Part shown: positions 25,542-33,960 of the stretch, piece after piece
How the letters are laid out: every line of letters starts with the position of its first letter
Numbering within the stretch: position 1 is the stretch's first letter
From: Streptomyces sp. NBC_01237
GTDB taxonomy: Bacteria > Actinomycetota > Actinomycetes > Streptomycetales > Streptomycetaceae
NCBI RefSeq assembly: GCF_035917275.1
Contig: NZ_CP108508.1
Coordinates: forward strand, 6,820,001 to 6,884,000
Length of the DNA: 64,000 bases
Direction: 5' to 3'
Translations under genes and position numbers: made by a program
Notes under the pieces: model-generated
The model's database searches: none
What the model was told of the DNA's origin: nothing
The model's input: the letters and a program-made list of their open reading frames with translations, nothing else

Positions 25542-25589
25542 GCTGTCCCGCAGTCCCCTGGCGGGCCAGGGAACTGCGGGAGGGACAGC
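25542..25589. terminator. Bidirectional terminator between cobW-like gene and parC
   Basis: GCTGTCCC (25542-25549) pairs with GGGACAGC (25582-25589). Inside, GCAGTCCCCTGG (25550-25561) pairs with CCAGGGAACTGC (25566-25577) with one mismatch, around a 4-base loop, and a small bulge separates the two helices. It lies between the stops of convergent genes. Confidence 0.75.
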
Positions 25590-25619
25590 TCGCGGCGCGG
25601 CGGCCGGGCGCCGGGCCGG

Positions 25620-28073
25620 TTACACCGGTCCGGCGATCACCGCCACCGGCTGGAGCAGCGGTGTGCCCGAACCGTCGCGTCGCGGATCCGGGGCGGGCAG
25701 CCGCGCCGGGGTGCCGTTCTTCTGGGCGGCCCGCGCCGGGACCGCACCCGCCCAGGCGAACACCAGGACGTCCTCACCCTTCAGGAAGCGCTGGCAGCGC
25801 ACCCCGCCCGTCGCCCGGCCCTTGCGCGGGTACTGGTCGAACGGGGTGAGCTTCGACGTCAGTTCCGAATCGTCCAGCGTGCCGTGCGACCCGGCGACCG
25901 TGAACACCACCGCGTCCGCGGCGGGGTCCACCGCGGCGAACGAGAGCACCTCAGCCCCCGCGGTGAGCTTGACGCCCGCCATACCTCCGGCCGCCCGGCC
26001 CTGCGGGCGCACCTGCGCCGCCGGATAGCGCAGCAACTGCGCGTCGGAGGTGATGAAGACCAGGTCCTCCTCGCCCGTACGCAGCTCCGTCGCGCCCACG
26101 ATGCGGTCACCGTCCTTGAGGGCGATGACCTCCAACTCGTCCTTGTTGGCCGGGTAGTCGGGCACCACCCGTTTCACCACTCCCTGGAGGGTGCCGATCG
26201 CCAGGCCCGGCCCGGACTCGTCCAGCGTGGTGAGGCAGATCAGCTCCTCGCCCGTCTCCAGGGTGAGGAACTCCGAGATCTGTGCCCCGCCCGAGAGGTT
26301 GGGGGCGGCGTGGGTGTCCGGCAGCTGGGGCAGATCGATCACCGCGATCCGCAGCAGCCGCCCGGTCGACGTCACCGCGCCCACGTCGCCGCGGGCCGTG
26401 GCCGGGACGGCCGACACGATCACGTCGTGCTTGGCGCGCTTGGCGTCCTCCGCCACCACGATCGGATCGCCGTTGGCCGTACGGGCCAGCAGACCGGTCG
26501 AGGAGAGCAGCACCCGGCACGGGTCGTCCGCGACCTCCAGCGGTACGGAGGCGACCTGTGAGCCCGCGGACTCCAGCAGCACCGTGCGCCGGTCCGTGCC
26601 GAACTTCTTCGCCACCGCGGCCAGCTCGGAGGAGACGAGCCTGCGCAGCTCCGTGTCGGACTCCAGGATCGCGGTCAGCGCGTCGATCTCGCTGGTGAGC
26701 CGGTCGCGCTCGCTCTCCAGCTCGATACGGTCGAACCGGGTGAGCCGGCGCAGCGGGGTGTCCAGGATGTACTGCGTCTGGATCTCGCTCAGCGAGAAGC
26801 GCTCCATGAGCCGCTCCTTCGCCTGCGCCGAGTTGTCGCTGTCCCGGATGAGCCGGATGACCTCGTCGATGTCGAGCAGCGCGACGAGCAGGCCCTCGAC
26901 CAGATGCAGCCGGTCGCGGCGCTTGGCACGGCGGAACTCGCTGCGTCGGCGGACCACCTCGAAGCGGTGGTCGAGATAGACCTCCAGCAGCTCCTTGAGG
27001 CCCAGGGTCAGCGGCTGGCCGTCGACCAGTGCCACGTTGTTGATGCCGAAGGACTCCTCCATCGGCGTCAGCTTGTAGAGCTGCTCCAGCACGGCCTCCG
27101 GCACGAAGCCGTTCTTCACCTCGACGACCAGGCGCAGGCCGTGGGCGCGGTCGGTGAGGTCCTTGACGTCCGCGATGCCCTGGAGCTTCTTCGCCGAGAC
27201 CAGGTCCTTGATCTTGGCGATCACCTTCTCCGGGCCGACGGTGAAGGGCAGTTCGGTGACGACGAGGCCCTTGCGGCGCGCCGTCACGTCCTCCACGGCG
27301 ACGGTCGCTCGGATCTTGAACGTGCCGCGTCCCGCGGCGTACGCGTCCTTGATGCCTCCGAGGCCCACGATCCGGCCACCGGTCGGCAGGTCGGGACCGG
27401 GGACGAACCGCATCAGCGTTTCCAGGTCGGCGGCCGGGTGCTTGATGAGGTGGCGGGCCGCGGCGATGACCTCGCCCAGGTTGTGCGGGGGCATGTTGGT
27501 GGCCATGCCGACCGCGATCCCGGACGCGCCATTGACCAGGAGATTGGGATAGGCGGCCGGGAGGACGACCGGCTCCCGCTCCTGGCCGTCGTAGTTCGAC
27601 TGAAAATCGACGGTGTCCTCGTCGATCGACTCCGTCATCAATGACGTGGCGTCGGCCATCCGGCACTCGGTGTAACGCATGGCGGCCGGCGGGTCGTCGT
27701 TGCCGAGCGAGCCGAAGTTGCCGTGTCCGTCGACGAGGGGGAGCCGCATCGAGAACGGCTGGGCCATGCGCACCAGGGCGTCGTAGATCGACGCGTCGCC
27801 GTGCGGGTGCAACTTACCCATGACTTCGCCGACCACGCGGGCGCACTTCACATAGCCGCGGTCGGGGCGCAGTCCCATCTCGTTCATCTGGGACACGATG
27901 CGGCGGTGCACGGGCTTCATACCGTCACGGGCGTCGGGCAGGGCCCTGGAGTAGATCACCGAGTACGCGTACTCGAGGAAGGAGCCCTGCATTTCGTCGA
28001 CGACGTCGATGTCGAGGATCTTCTCCTCGAAGTCGTCCGGCGGCGGCGGGGTCTTCGTGCTACGGCGGGCCAT
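25620..28073 (-). CDS. parC: ParC, DNA topoisomerase IV subunit A
   Basis: Protein of 817 residues. The breakage-reunion domain has [17 protein letters not shown] (the quinolone-resistance region, with Ser retained) and the catalytic Tyr134 in [10 protein letters not shown]. Then come a coiled-coil tower and a C-terminal beta-pinwheel built from repeated [21 protein letters not shown] blades. Partner of ParE encoded 12 kb away in the opposite direction. It decatenates sister chromosomes, important during sporulation septation. The ATG at 28073 gives the expected [12 protein letters not shown] start; GAAGGAG lies 11 bases upstream and an upstream in-frame GTG is also possible. The C-terminus ends in a short Pro/Val-rich tail. 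Database labels often read gyrase A. Confidence 0.94.
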   Translation of the reverse strand: MARRSTKTPPPPDDFEEKILDIDVVDEMQGSFLEYAYSVIYSRALPDARDGMKPVHRRIVSQMNEMGLRPDRGYVKCARVVGEVMGKLHPHGDASIYDALVRMAQPFSMRLPLVDGHGNFGSLGNDDPPAAMRYTECRMADATSLMTESIDEDTVDFQSNYDGQEREPVVLPAAYPNLLVNGASGIAVGMATNMPPHNLGEVIAAARHLIKHPAADLETLMRFVPGPDLPTGGRIVGLGGIKDAYAAGRGTFKIRATVAVEDVTARRKGLVVTELPFTVGPEKVIAKIKDLVSAKKLQGIADVKDLTDRAHGLRLVVEVKNGFVPEAVLEQLYKLTPMEESFGINNVALVDGQPLTLGLKELLEVYLDHRFEVVRRRSEFRRAKRRDRLHLVEGLLVALLDIDEVIRLIRDSDNSAQAKERLMERFSLSEIQTQYILDTPLRRLTRFDRIELESERDRLTSEIDALTAILESDTELRRLVSSELAAVAKKFGTDRRTVLLESAGSQVASVPLEVADDPCRVLLSSTGLLARTANGDPIVVAEDAKRAKHDVIVSAVPATARGDVGAVTSTGRLLRIAVIDLPQLPDTHAAPNLSGGAQISEFLTLETGEELICLTTLDESGPGLAIGTLQGVVKRVVPDYPANKDELEVIALKDGDRIVGATELRTGEEDLVFITSDAQLLRYPAAQVRPQGRAAGGMAGVKLTAGAEVLSFAAVDPAADAVVFTVAGSHGTLDDSELTSKLTPFDQYPRKGRATGGVRCQRFLKGEDVLVFAWAGAVPARAAQKNGTPARLPAPDPRRDGSGTPLLQPVAVIAGPV

Positions 28074-28332
28074 CGCGGCTGCGACTCCTTCACAGATTCT
28101 GTTCGGGCAACCTGAGGTTCTGACGCGGACCATTGTGGACCGCCGCACTGACAACGCCGACCTCGACCCGTCCGAAGCGGTCCGAAGCGCTCCGCCGGGG
28201 CCCGCGGAGGGGCCCGCTTGCGGCAGCATCTACGACAACATCGACGGAACGGGAACTTCGCCAGGTGTCGGTGCGCTTGCTTACAGTGGCAGGTCTGGCA
28301 GGAAATCCAGTATCGCGATCGAAGGGACGTAC

Positions 28333-29718
28333 ATGCCCATGGGTCACACGGCCACAGCACAGGCCGGCTCCGGCGGCTTGACAGCGACCGAGCACCGCCT
28401 GGCCAACGGTCTGCGTGTGGTGCTCTCGGAGGACCATCTGACCCCGGTCGCCGCGGTCTGCCTCTGGTACGACGTCGGGTCGCGCCACGAGGTCAAGGGA
28501 CGCACCGGCCTGGCTCACCTTTTCGAGCACTTGATGTTCCAGGGCTCGGGCCAGGTCAAGGGGAACGGGCACTTCGAGCTCGTACAGGGGGCCGGTGGCT
28601 CGCTCAACGGGACGACCAGCTTCGAGCGGACCAACTACTTCGAGACCATGCCCACCCACCAGGTGGAGCTGGCTCTCTGGCTGGAAGCCGACCGCATGGG
28701 CTCGCTCCTCGCCGCGCTCGACGAGGAGTCCATGGAGAACCAGCGCGACGTCGTGAAGAACGAACGGCGTCAGCGCTACGACAACGTGCCCTACGGCACC
28801 GCGTTCGAGAAGCTGACGGCCCTCGCGTACCCGGAGGGCCACCCGTACCACCACACGCCGATCGGCTCGATGGCCGACCTGGACGCGGCAACCCTGGAAG
28901 ACGCGCGTACGTTCTTCCGTACGTACTACGCCCCGAACAACGCGGTGCTCTCCGTGGTCGGCGACATCGACCCCGAGCAGACGCTCGCCTGGATCGAGAA
29001 GTACTTCGGCTCCATCCCGTCCCACGACGGCAAGCAGCCGCCGCGCGACGGCACGCTCCCCGAGGTGATCGGTGAGCAGCTGCGCGAAGTGGTGCACGAG
29101 GAGGTCCCGGCGCGTGCGCTGATGGCGGCCTACCGGCTGCCGCACGACGGCACGCGCGCGTGCGACGCCGCGGATCTGGCGCTGACCGTGCTGGGCGGGG
29201 GCGAGTCCTCCCGGCTGCACAACCGGCTGGTCCGCCGAGACCGTACGGCGGTGGCCGCCGGGTTCGGGCTGCTGAGGCTCTCCGGCGCGCCCTCGCTGGG
29301 CTGGCTGGACGTCAAGACGTCCGGTGGCGTCGAGGTGCCGCAGATCGAGGCCGCGGTGGACGAGGAGCTGGCCCGGTTCGCCACCGAGGGCCCCACGCCC
29401 GAGGAAATGGAACGGGCCCAGGCCCAGTTGGAGCGCGAGTGGCTGGACCGGCTCGGTACGGTCGCGGGCCGCGCCGATGAACTGTGCCGGTACGCCGTGC
29501 TGTTCGGCGACCCGCAGCTCGCCCTGACCGCCGTGCAGCGCGTGCTGGACGTCACCGCGGAGGAGGTCCGGGTCGCCGCCGAAGCGGCCCTGCGCCCCGA
29601 CAACCGGGCGGTCCTGGTCTATGAGCCGGTCGAGCCGGCGGACGAGGCCGCGGCCGACGCCCCGGAGGCCGCAGAGGCCGCCGAGGGCACCGACGCGCCC
29701 GAGGGAGCGGACAAGTGA
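28333..29718 (+). CDS. M16-family zinc metallopeptidase, catalytic subunit
   Basis: Protein of 461 residues. The inverted zinc motif HxxEH is present as HLFEH (His62, Glu65, His66), with the downstream Glu supplied by the conserved NQRDVVKNERRQRYDN segment. Two homologous alpha/beta halves are visible. The C-terminal 30 residues are Ala/Glu-rich and disordered. No signal peptide is seen, so it acts in the cytoplasm or after unconventional export. The ATG has GAAGGG six bases upstream. It is translationally coupled by GTGA to a second M16 gene that lacks the zinc motif; the two probably form a heterodimer like mitochondrial processing peptidase. Substrates are unknown. Confidence 0.9.
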   Translation: MPMGHTATAQAGSGGLTATEHRLANGLRVVLSEDHLTPVAAVCLWYDVGSRHEVKGRTGLAHLFEHLMFQGSGQVKGNGHFELVQGAGGSLNGTTSFERTNYFETMPTHQVELALWLEADRMGSLLAALDEESMENQRDVVKNERRQRYDNVPYGTAFEKLTALAYPEGHPYHHTPIGSMADLDAATLEDARTFFRTYYAPNNAVLSVVGDIDPEQTLAWIEKYFGSIPSHDGKQPPRDGTLPEVIGEQLREVVHEEVPARALMAAYRLPHDGTRACDAADLALTVLGGGESSRLHNRLVRRDRTAVAAGFGLLRLSGAPSLGWLDVKTSGGVEVPQIEAAVDEELARFATEGPTPEEMERAQAQLEREWLDRLGTVAGRADELCRYAVLFGDPQLALTAVQRVLDVTAEEVRVAAEAALRPDNRAVLVYEPVEPADEAAADAPEAAEAAEGTDAPEGADK

Positions 29719-31127
29719 GCGACGCCGCCGTGACTGGAGTAGCCATGGAGTACCACCCGCAGCCCACCCCCGGCGTGGCGCGGCCCTGGGCGTTTCCCGC
29801 CCCCGAGCGCGGTGCGCTGCCCAACGGGCTGACCGTGCTGCGCTGTCACCGGCCCGGCCAGCAGGTCGTCGCCGTGGAGATCTTCCTGGACGCCCCGCTG
29901 GACGCCGAGCCCGAGGGCCTGGACGGCGTGGCCACGATCATGTCGCGGGCGCTCTCCGAGGGCACGGACAAGCACAGTGCCGAGGAGTTCGCCGCCGAGC
30001 TGGAGCGCTGCGGCGCCACCCTCGACGCGCACGCGGACCACCCCGGTGTCCGGGTCTCCCTGGAGGTTCCGGCCTCCCGGCTGGCCAAGGCGCTCGGCCT
30101 GGTCGCCGAAGCGCTGCGGGCCCCGGCCTTCGCCGAGAGCGAGATCGAGCGTCTCGTCGGCAACCGGCTGGACGAGATCCCGCACGAGCAGGCCAACCCG
30201 GCCCGCCGCGCCGCCAAGCAGCTCTCCAAGGAGCTCTTCCCGGCGACGGCGCGGATGTCGCGCCCGCGTCTGGGCACCGAGGAGACGGTGCGGCGGATCG
30301 ACGCGGCGTCCGTGCGCGCCTTCTACGACGCGCACGTCCGCCCGTCCACCGCGACGGCCGTGATCGTCGGCGACCTCACCGGGATCGATGTGGACGCCCT
30401 GCTCGCCGACACCCTCGGCGACTGGTCCGGCGACTCCGCCCGGTCCCGTCCGGTGCCGCCGATCACCGCCGACGACACCGGCCGGGTGGTCATCGTGGAC
30501 CGTCCCGGTGCGGTGCAGACGCAGCTGCTCATCGGCCGGATCGGCGCCGACCGGCACGACAGCGTCTGGCCCGCGCAGGTGCTGGGCACCTACTGCCTGG
30601 GCGGCACCCTCACCTCCCGGCTGGACCGGGTGCTGCGCGAGGAGAAGGGCTACACCTACGGGGTCCGGGCCTTCGGCCAGGTCCTGCGCTCGACGGCTCC
30701 CGACTCGTCCACCGGGGCTGCGGGCGCCGCGATGCTGGCGATCAGCGGCTCGGTGGACACCGAGTCCACCGGCCCGGCGCTGGGTGACCTCTGGACGGTC
30801 CTGAAGACCCTGGCCGCCGAAGGGCTGACGGATGCCGAGCGCGAGACGGCCGTGCAGAACCTGGTGGGGGTGGCCCCGCTGAAGTTCGAGACCGCCGCCT
30901 CGGTCGCCGGCACGCTGGCCGACCAGGTCGAGCAGCACCTTCCGGACGACTACCAGGCCCACCTGTACGCCCGCCTCGCCGAGACGGGAACGGTGGAGGC
31001 GACGGCCGCCGTGGTCAACGCGTTCCCGGTGGAGCGGCTCGTGACGGTCCTCGTGGGGGACGCGGCACAGATCGAGGAGCCCGTGCGGGCACTCGGTATC
31101 GGTGAGGTGTCGGTCGTCAGCGGCTGA
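29715..31127 (+). CDS. M16-family peptidase subunit lacking the zinc site
   Basis: Protein of 470 residues beginning at GTG 29715, overlapping the previous stop. The M16 fold is clear, but the HxxEH position reads EGLDGVATIM, so metal binding and catalysis are lost. The C-terminal half contains LREEKGYTYGVRAF, whose Arg/Tyr pair is the substrate-binding signature of the non-catalytic M16 subunit. It is expected to complete the proteolytic chamber of the preceding catalytic subunit. The pairing of an active and an inactive M16 gene is known in many bacteria. An in-frame ATG 30 bases into the gene is an alternative start. Confidence 0.88.
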   Translation: MSDAAVTGVAMEYHPQPTPGVARPWAFPAPERGALPNGLTVLRCHRPGQQVVAVEIFLDAPLDAEPEGLDGVATIMSRALSEGTDKHSAEEFAAELERCGATLDAHADHPGVRVSLEVPASRLAKALGLVAEALRAPAFAESEIERLVGNRLDEIPHEQANPARRAAKQLSKELFPATARMSRPRLGTEETVRRIDAASVRAFYDAHVRPSTATAVIVGDLTGIDVDALLADTLGDWSGDSARSRPVPPITADDTGRVVIVDRPGAVQTQLLIGRIGADRHDSVWPAQVLGTYCLGGTLTSRLDRVLREEKGYTYGVRAFGQVLRSTAPDSSTGAAGAAMLAISGSVDTESTGPALGDLWTVLKTLAAEGLTDAERETAVQNLVGVAPLKFETAASVAGTLADQVEQHLPDDYQAHLYARLAETGTVEATAAVVNAFPVERLVTVLVGDAAQIEEPVRALGIGEVSVVSG

Positions 31128-31350
31128 CCGGCCTGTTCGCGCAGGCGCGAAACGGCAGGAGAGGGACCCCGGCGTGATCCATATCGTCGGGGTCTTCTTC
31201 TTTGTCCTGTTCATCCGCTTTCGGGGGGAGGTTGCCTGTCTGTCCTGTGGGATGTGCGACAAAACCGGCTGTCCGTTTGGAGAGCGAAAGTGGCCCGGCT
31301 TAGCGTCGGTCCGCTGTCCGTCATCCGTATGCCGCATCCGCGGCGCCGGG

Positions 31351-31503
31351 CAGCCATCGCCGAGTCCCCGTCAGGCGCGAGCCTGGGGAGCCGGGGACCC
31401 ATGAAGTCCCTGGGGTGAATCGGATGCCGGGTCCCGTACGGGACCCCCGGTGTCCGTAGGAGACCTTCCTGCTCCGAACCCGTCAGCTAACCCGGTAGGC
31501 GAG
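31351..31503 (+). ncRNA. Cyclic di-AMP riboswitch (ydaO/yuaA class)
   Basis: The leader of the M23 peptidase gene carries the hallmarks of this class: an opening TCGCCGAGTCC, GGGGAGCCGGGGACCC, GGGGTGAATC, a variable hairpin (GGGTCCCGTACGGGACCC), GTAGGAGACCTTCCTGCTCCGA, and the closing CGTCAGCTAACCCGGTAGGCG. CGCC near 31358 pairs with GGCG at 31498-31501 to close the outer stem. In streptomycetes this class controls cell-wall hydrolases in response to cyclic di-AMP. The ribosome binding site lies about 10 bases after the aptamer. The remaining part of the gap, 31128-31350, shows no gene; it must contain the promoter. Confidence 0.9.
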
Positions 31504-31527
31504 AAGGAAGGAAAGGATCAGCCCTCC

Positions 31528-32340
31528 ATGGCGTTCACCCGTGCCACCGGGAAGCACCGTGCCCCGAGCCGCCTGACGCGCAAGCGTGTCCAGGTCGCCG
31601 GCGTCGCGGCTCTGGCCACCACCGGCGTCATCGGCGGTATGGCCACCCCGGCCCTCGCCGCGGACTCCGAGGCCCGCGGTGTCAGCGACACCGGCCTCAC
31701 CCAGGTCATCGCCATCGAGGCGACCCTCGCCGACCGGATCGACGCCCAGGCCCAGGTCCAGGAGCACCAGGCCGAAGTGGCCGCGCGGGCGAAGGCCGAG
31801 GCGGAAGCCAAGGCGAAGGCCGCCGCCAAGGCCAAGGCTAAGGCGGAGGCCGAGCGCAAGGCCGAGGCCCGCGCCAAGGAGGCGCGCGAGGACAAGGCGC
31901 GCGCAGCCCGCGCCGCCGAGCGCACCCGGCTGACCTCCTTCCACCTCCCGGTCGCCGGTTCGTACGTCAGCACCGGCTACAAGTCCAGCGGTTCGCTCTG
32001 GTCCTCCGGCAGCCACTCCGGCGTGGACTTCCACGCGGCCTCCGGCACCTCCGTCGTCGCGGTCGGCGCCGGCACGGTCGTCGAGGCCGGCTGGGGCGGC
32101 GCGTACGGCAACAACATCGTGCTCCGGATGACGGACGGCACGTACACCCAGTACGGCCACCTCTCCTCCATCGGCGTCTCCGTCGGCCAGAGCGTCACCT
32201 CCGGCCAGCAGATCGGCCTCTCCGGCTCCACCGGCAACTCCACCGGACCGCACCTGCACTTCGAGGCGCGGACCACCGCCGAGTACGGCTCCGACATGGA
32301 CCCGGTCGCCTATCTGCGCGCCCACGGCCTGAACGTCTGA
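31528..32340 (+). CDS. Secreted M23 peptidoglycan endopeptidase
   Basis: Protein of 270 residues. Signal peptide: basic start (TRKRVQVAG) then a hydrophobic stretch, cleaved near ATPALAA. Residues 60-135 are an Ala/Lys/Glu-rich coiled coil, likely a spacer or wall-interaction element. The C-terminal LytM domain has the zinc ligands: HSGVDFHA (His and Asp) and the HLHF motif, plus the catalytic-region His in YTQYGHLSS. It cleaves peptide cross-links in the wall. Translation begins at ATG 31528 with GAAAGGA upstream. Expression is under a cyclic di-AMP riboswitch in the leader, linking wall hydrolysis to osmotic and potassium state. A terminator follows at 32378-32410. Confidence 0.92.
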   Translation: MAFTRATGKHRAPSRLTRKRVQVAGVAALATTGVIGGMATPALAADSEARGVSDTGLTQVIAIEATLADRIDAQAQVQEHQAEVAARAKAEAEAKAKAAAKAKAKAEAERKAEARAKEAREDKARAARAAERTRLTSFHLPVAGSYVSTGYKSSGSLWSSGSHSGVDFHAASGTSVVAVGAGTVVEAGWGGAYGNNIVLRMTDGTYTQYGHLSSIGVSVGQSVTSGQQIGLSGSTGNSTGPHLHFEARTTAEYGSDMDPVAYLRAHGLNV

Positions 32341-32377
32341 CCCGCGCTTCTCGCGGCTGTCCCATGGGCACGCCTTC

Positions 32378-32410
32378 CCGAAGGCCCCGGCTACCCGCCG
32401 GGGCCTTCGG
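32378..32410 (+). terminator. Terminator of the M23 peptidase gene
   Basis: CCGAAGGCCCCGG (32378-32390) and CCGGGGCCTTCGG (32398-32410) form a perfect 13-bp stem with a 7-base loop, 38 bp after the stop. Confidence 0.8.
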
Positions 32411-32539
32411 CGATCCGCCCGCCGGATCCGCTCGCCGAGCGGTGGTCGAACCCCTGGTCGGACCCATGGCAGCCGGACCCCGGTCGAAAGTGCGGCCGAA
32501 CCCGTCGCCGAACCGCTCCGTGGCCAAAAGATATCCCTG

Positions 32540-32569
32540 AATTCCGGCCTGCCATCGGAAATTCCGGCC
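32540..32569. repeat. Two 10-bp direct repeats upstream of the GntR gene
   Basis: AATTCCGGCC occurs at 32540-32549 and again at 32560-32569, spaced exactly 20 bp, within an AT-richer stretch 70-100 bp before the GntR-family start. Two helical turns between repeats suggests an operator, perhaps for the regulator itself. Confidence 0.45.
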
Positions 32570-32639
32570 GATTGCCATAGAGTCGAAGAGCAGGCGTCGA
32601 TCGGCCGCGTTTCGCGGGGATTAAGGCGGAGGTTCGGAT

Positions 32640-33347
32640 ATGCGCATTCCCGCGCATTCGGTATGCACGGCAATTCGTGACGACATCGTCTCCGGTGTCT
32701 TCGAGCGCGGCAGCCGCCTCACCGAGGAGGTGCTCGCGCGTCGCTACGGGGTCTCCCGGGTCCCGGTCCGCGAGGCGCTGCGCACCCTGGAGTCCGAGGG
32801 GTTCGTCGTCACCCGCCGGCACGCCGGTGCCTGTGTGGCCGAGCCGACCGAGCAGGAGGCCGCAGACCTTCTGGAGATCCGGATGCTCCTGGAGCCGCTC
32901 GGTGCCGCACGAGCCGCCCAGCGGCGCACCGACGCCCACCTCAAGGTGTTGCGCGGCCTGGTCAGGCTGGGTCAGGAGCGGGCCCGCCGGGGCGAGGGCG
33001 AGGATCTGCGCTCGCTGGGCGGCTGGTTCCACGAGACCCTCGCGCAGGCGTCCGGCAGCCCCGGCCTCATCGCGCTCCTCACCCAGCTCCGGCACAAGAC
33101 CGCCTGGATGTACGCCGTCGAGCAGCCCGCCCGGCCCGTCGACTCCTGGGCCGAGCACGGTGCCATCGTGGACGCCGTGGCACGGGGCGACGCGGAACGG
33201 GCCAGGGCGCTGGCCGTCCAGCACGCGGAGCGGGCCGTCGCCGCGCACCGGCCGCGCCGCACGGACCGCGCGGGCGGCCGCACGGCGGGCCGCGGCCGGG
33301 TGAGCGGTTCGCAACACGGCGTAAACATCGCAAGCGCCCGGCATTAA
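32640..33347 (+). CDS. GntR-family regulator, FCD subgroup
   Basis: Protein of 235 residues. A winged helix spans about 8-75 (LTEEVLARRYGVSRVPVREA, then LRTLESEGFV). An FCD all-helical ligand domain follows, with His in WFHETLAQASG and SWAEHGAIVDAV. The last ~40 residues are basic and disordered. GGAGG lies 8 bases before the ATG. Regulators of this group usually bind organic acids or related metabolites. The neighbour is ptsH, convergent, so a link to carbon use is possible but unproven. A direct repeat upstream may be its own operator. It ends at a shared terminator (33446-33487). Confidence 0.88.
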   Translation: MRIPAHSVCTAIRDDIVSGVFERGSRLTEEVLARRYGVSRVPVREALRTLESEGFVVTRRHAGACVAEPTEQEAADLLEIRMLLEPLGAARAAQRRTDAHLKVLRGLVRLGQERARRGEGEDLRSLGGWFHETLAQASGSPGLIALLTQLRHKTAWMYAVEQPARPVDSWAEHGAIVDAVARGDAERARALAVQHAERAVAAHRPRRTDRAGGRTAGRGRVSGSQHGVNIASARH

Positions 33348-33445
33348 CAATTTCGCCGTATACAAAGGGGAGCAATTCCGGAGGGCTTTATTTCTGCTGC
33401 CCGAAAATTTCTGCTGCCCGAATTCGACGGTGCGGGTGGTGGAGA

Positions 33446-33487
33446 CGAAAGAGCCGCGGCGCCCTGTCGGGTGCCGCGGCTCTTTCG
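33446..33487. terminator. Bidirectional terminator between GntR gene and ptsH
   Basis: CGAAAGAGCCGCGGCGCCC (33446-33464) pairs with GGGTGCCGCGGCTCTTTCG (33469-33487) with one G-T pair and a 4-base loop. The A/T ends provide a short T-run in both directions. Confidence 0.85.
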
Positions 33488-33518
33488 ACGAATGAAGCCA
33501 TTCTGTTCCCGGGGGGAA

Positions 33519-33800
33519 TCAGACGGTCTCGGGGAGCTCCTCAAGACCTTCGGCGACCAGCTTCGCCAGACGGTCCAGGGCGGCCTCGGCGTTGTCGGCG
33601 TCGGACGCGAGCACGATCTCCTCGCCGCCCTGGGCGCCCAGACCGAGCACGGCGAGCATGGAGGCGGCGTTCACCGGGTTGCCGTCGGCCTTGGCGATCG
33701 TCACGGGGACGCCGGAAGCCGTGGCGGCACGGACGAAGATGGAAGCGGGGCGGGCGTGCAGGCCCTCGGCCCAACCGACGTTTACGCGGCGCTCAGCCAT
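33519..33800 (-). CDS. ptsH: HPr phosphocarrier protein of the phosphotransferase system
   Basis: Protein of 93 residues. The active-site motif GLHARPAS contains His15, which accepts phosphate from enzyme I, and the regulatory region NAASMLAVLGLGA contains Ser47, comparable to Ser46 of Gram-positive HPr. It relays phosphate to sugar-specific EII enzymes. In streptomycetes HPr is a single gene separate from ptsI, as here. ATG 33800 was chosen over a frame start 15 bases upstream (MKGRT) because it gives the canonical length. It is convergent with the GntR gene and divergent from the acetyltransferase gene. Confidence 0.95.
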   Translation of the reverse strand: MAERRVNVGWAEGLHARPASIFVRAATASGVPVTIAKADGNPVNAASMLAVLGLGAQGGEEIVLASDADNAEAALDRLAKLVAEGLEELPETV

Positions 33801-33960
33801 GGTTCTGCCCTTCACGAATCAACGGTTGTCTAGACCAGTCTCTCATGCAGTATGCGGTGCTGTGCCCGACCTCCGGCACTGCCGCGCCGCCGGTCGGCCT
33901 CCCCAGACTGCCCCGGCCCCGATCCCTCCGCGACCGGTGTGCCGGCCGTACGCTTTGCCC

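Noticed and set aside
33592..33960. N-terminal extension of the acetyltransferase gene
   Set aside because: It overlaps ptsH on the other strand; GNAT homology starts after ATG 33961.
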